Assembly: GCA_017409645.1 (NCBI GenBank)
Contig: JAFQSI010000135.1
Location: 1 to 6,268, forward strand
Length of the DNA: 6,268 bases
Direction: 5' to 3'
DNA from: Oscillospiraceae bacterium
GTDB taxonomy: Bacteria; Bacillota; Clostridia; Oscillospirales; Oscillospiraceae
Shown here: positions 6,101 to 6,268 of the stretch, piece by piece
How the letters are laid out: every line of letters starts with the position of its first letter
Position numbering within the stretch: the stretch's first letter is position 1
Made by a program: the position numbers and the translations under genes
The notes under the pieces: generated by a model
The model's input: the letters and a program-made list of their open reading frames with translations, nothing else
What the model was told of the DNA's origin: nothing
Database searches by the model: none

Positions 6101-6128
6101 GGGCCTGCTGCGAAAATGCAGCAGGCCC
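6101..6128 (+). terminator. Hairpin after the DUF362-DUF89 operon (weak terminator)
   Basis: A perfect 11-bp stem pairs GGGCCTGCTGC (6101-6111) with 6118-6128 around the loop GAAAAT. It starts seven bases after the DUF89 stop codon, as a terminator would. However, CTCAGACTG follows it instead of a T-run. It may act as an RNA 3'-end stabiliser or an inefficient terminator. Confidence 0.55.
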
Positions 6129-6268
6129 TCAGACTGTCGAAGAACCTATATTTCTGAGCGCACCGTAGGGGCGACCCTCGGTCGCCCGCCGAAAAACAGC
6201 GTTTTTCGGATTTTCCGAAGGAAAATAAGCCTGTTTTCGCCTTACGGCGACAGATTTTGCTTTACAAA
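6128..6268. repeat. Tandem-hairpin intergenic element, cut by window edge
   Basis: A non-coding tract with at least four consecutive perfect hairpins. The first is GGGCGACC 6169-6176 with 6180-6187 (8 bp, loop CTC). The second is CCGAAAAAC 6189-6197 with 6201-6209 (9 bp, loop AGC). The third is ATTTTCC 6210-6216 with 6220-6226 (7 bp, loop GAA). The fourth is TCGCC 6237-6241 with 6246-6250, nested inside CTGT 6231-6234 with ACAG 6250-6253 as an alternative or extended stem. The GTAGGGGCGACCCTCGGTCG core resembles, from memory, intergenic repeats frequent in gut Clostridia; this is unverified. The 6128-6165 part has no obvious structure. No reading frame is present. The right end lies outside the window. 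Confidence 0.6.

Overview
The window reads as chromosome of a GC-rich member of the Firmicutes, most likely an anaerobic gut Clostridia of the Oscillospirales type. This is an inference. It rests on strong G/C preference at third codon positions, near-consensus sigma-A promoters (TTGACA-17-TATAAT), Shine-Dalgarno starts, short intergenic gaps with compact terminators, and protein families typical of such anaerobes: bacterial glycogen synthase, a MalY-type aminotransferase and a DUF362 ferredoxin protein. Species cannot be read from the sequence alone.

Layout. Bases 1-360 (+) are the last 119 codons of glycogen synthase (glgA), closed by a strong intrinsic terminator. Bases 361-683 hold no gene: the glgA terminator, a roughly 130-bp nested palindromic repeat (469-598), and a hairpin that ends the opposing gene. 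Bases 684-1895 (-) encode a PLP-dependent MalY/PatB-family aminotransferase or C-S lyase with its own consensus promoter and terminator. Bases 2012-3889 (-) encode a membrane-anchored nucleotide-sugar 4,6-dehydratase of the CapD/WbpM/PglF type, also apparently monocistronic. A divergent promoter region follows (about 3890-4111). Bases 4112-5221 (+) encode a DUF362 protein with two 4Fe-4S motifs. It overlaps by 4 bases a DUF89/ARMT1-like metal-dependent phosphatase (5218-6093), so the two are probably translationally coupled. The last 175 bases hold a hairpin just after the operon and then a run of at least four further hairpins that leaves the window.

How the genes work together. The first three genes are separate transcription units with unrelated jobs: glycogen storage, sulfur/amino-acid metabolism, and surface-glycan precursor synthesis. 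The one real partnership is the DUF362-DUF89 pair, an iron-sulfur protein coupled to a predicted metabolite damage-control phosphatase. Its joint function is not evident from sequence and is the most interesting biology here. The two non-coding hairpin elements (469-598 and about 6128-6268) look like dispersed palindromic repeats sitting downstream of gene ends. I see no CRISPR array, transposase, phage gene, rRNA or tRNA.
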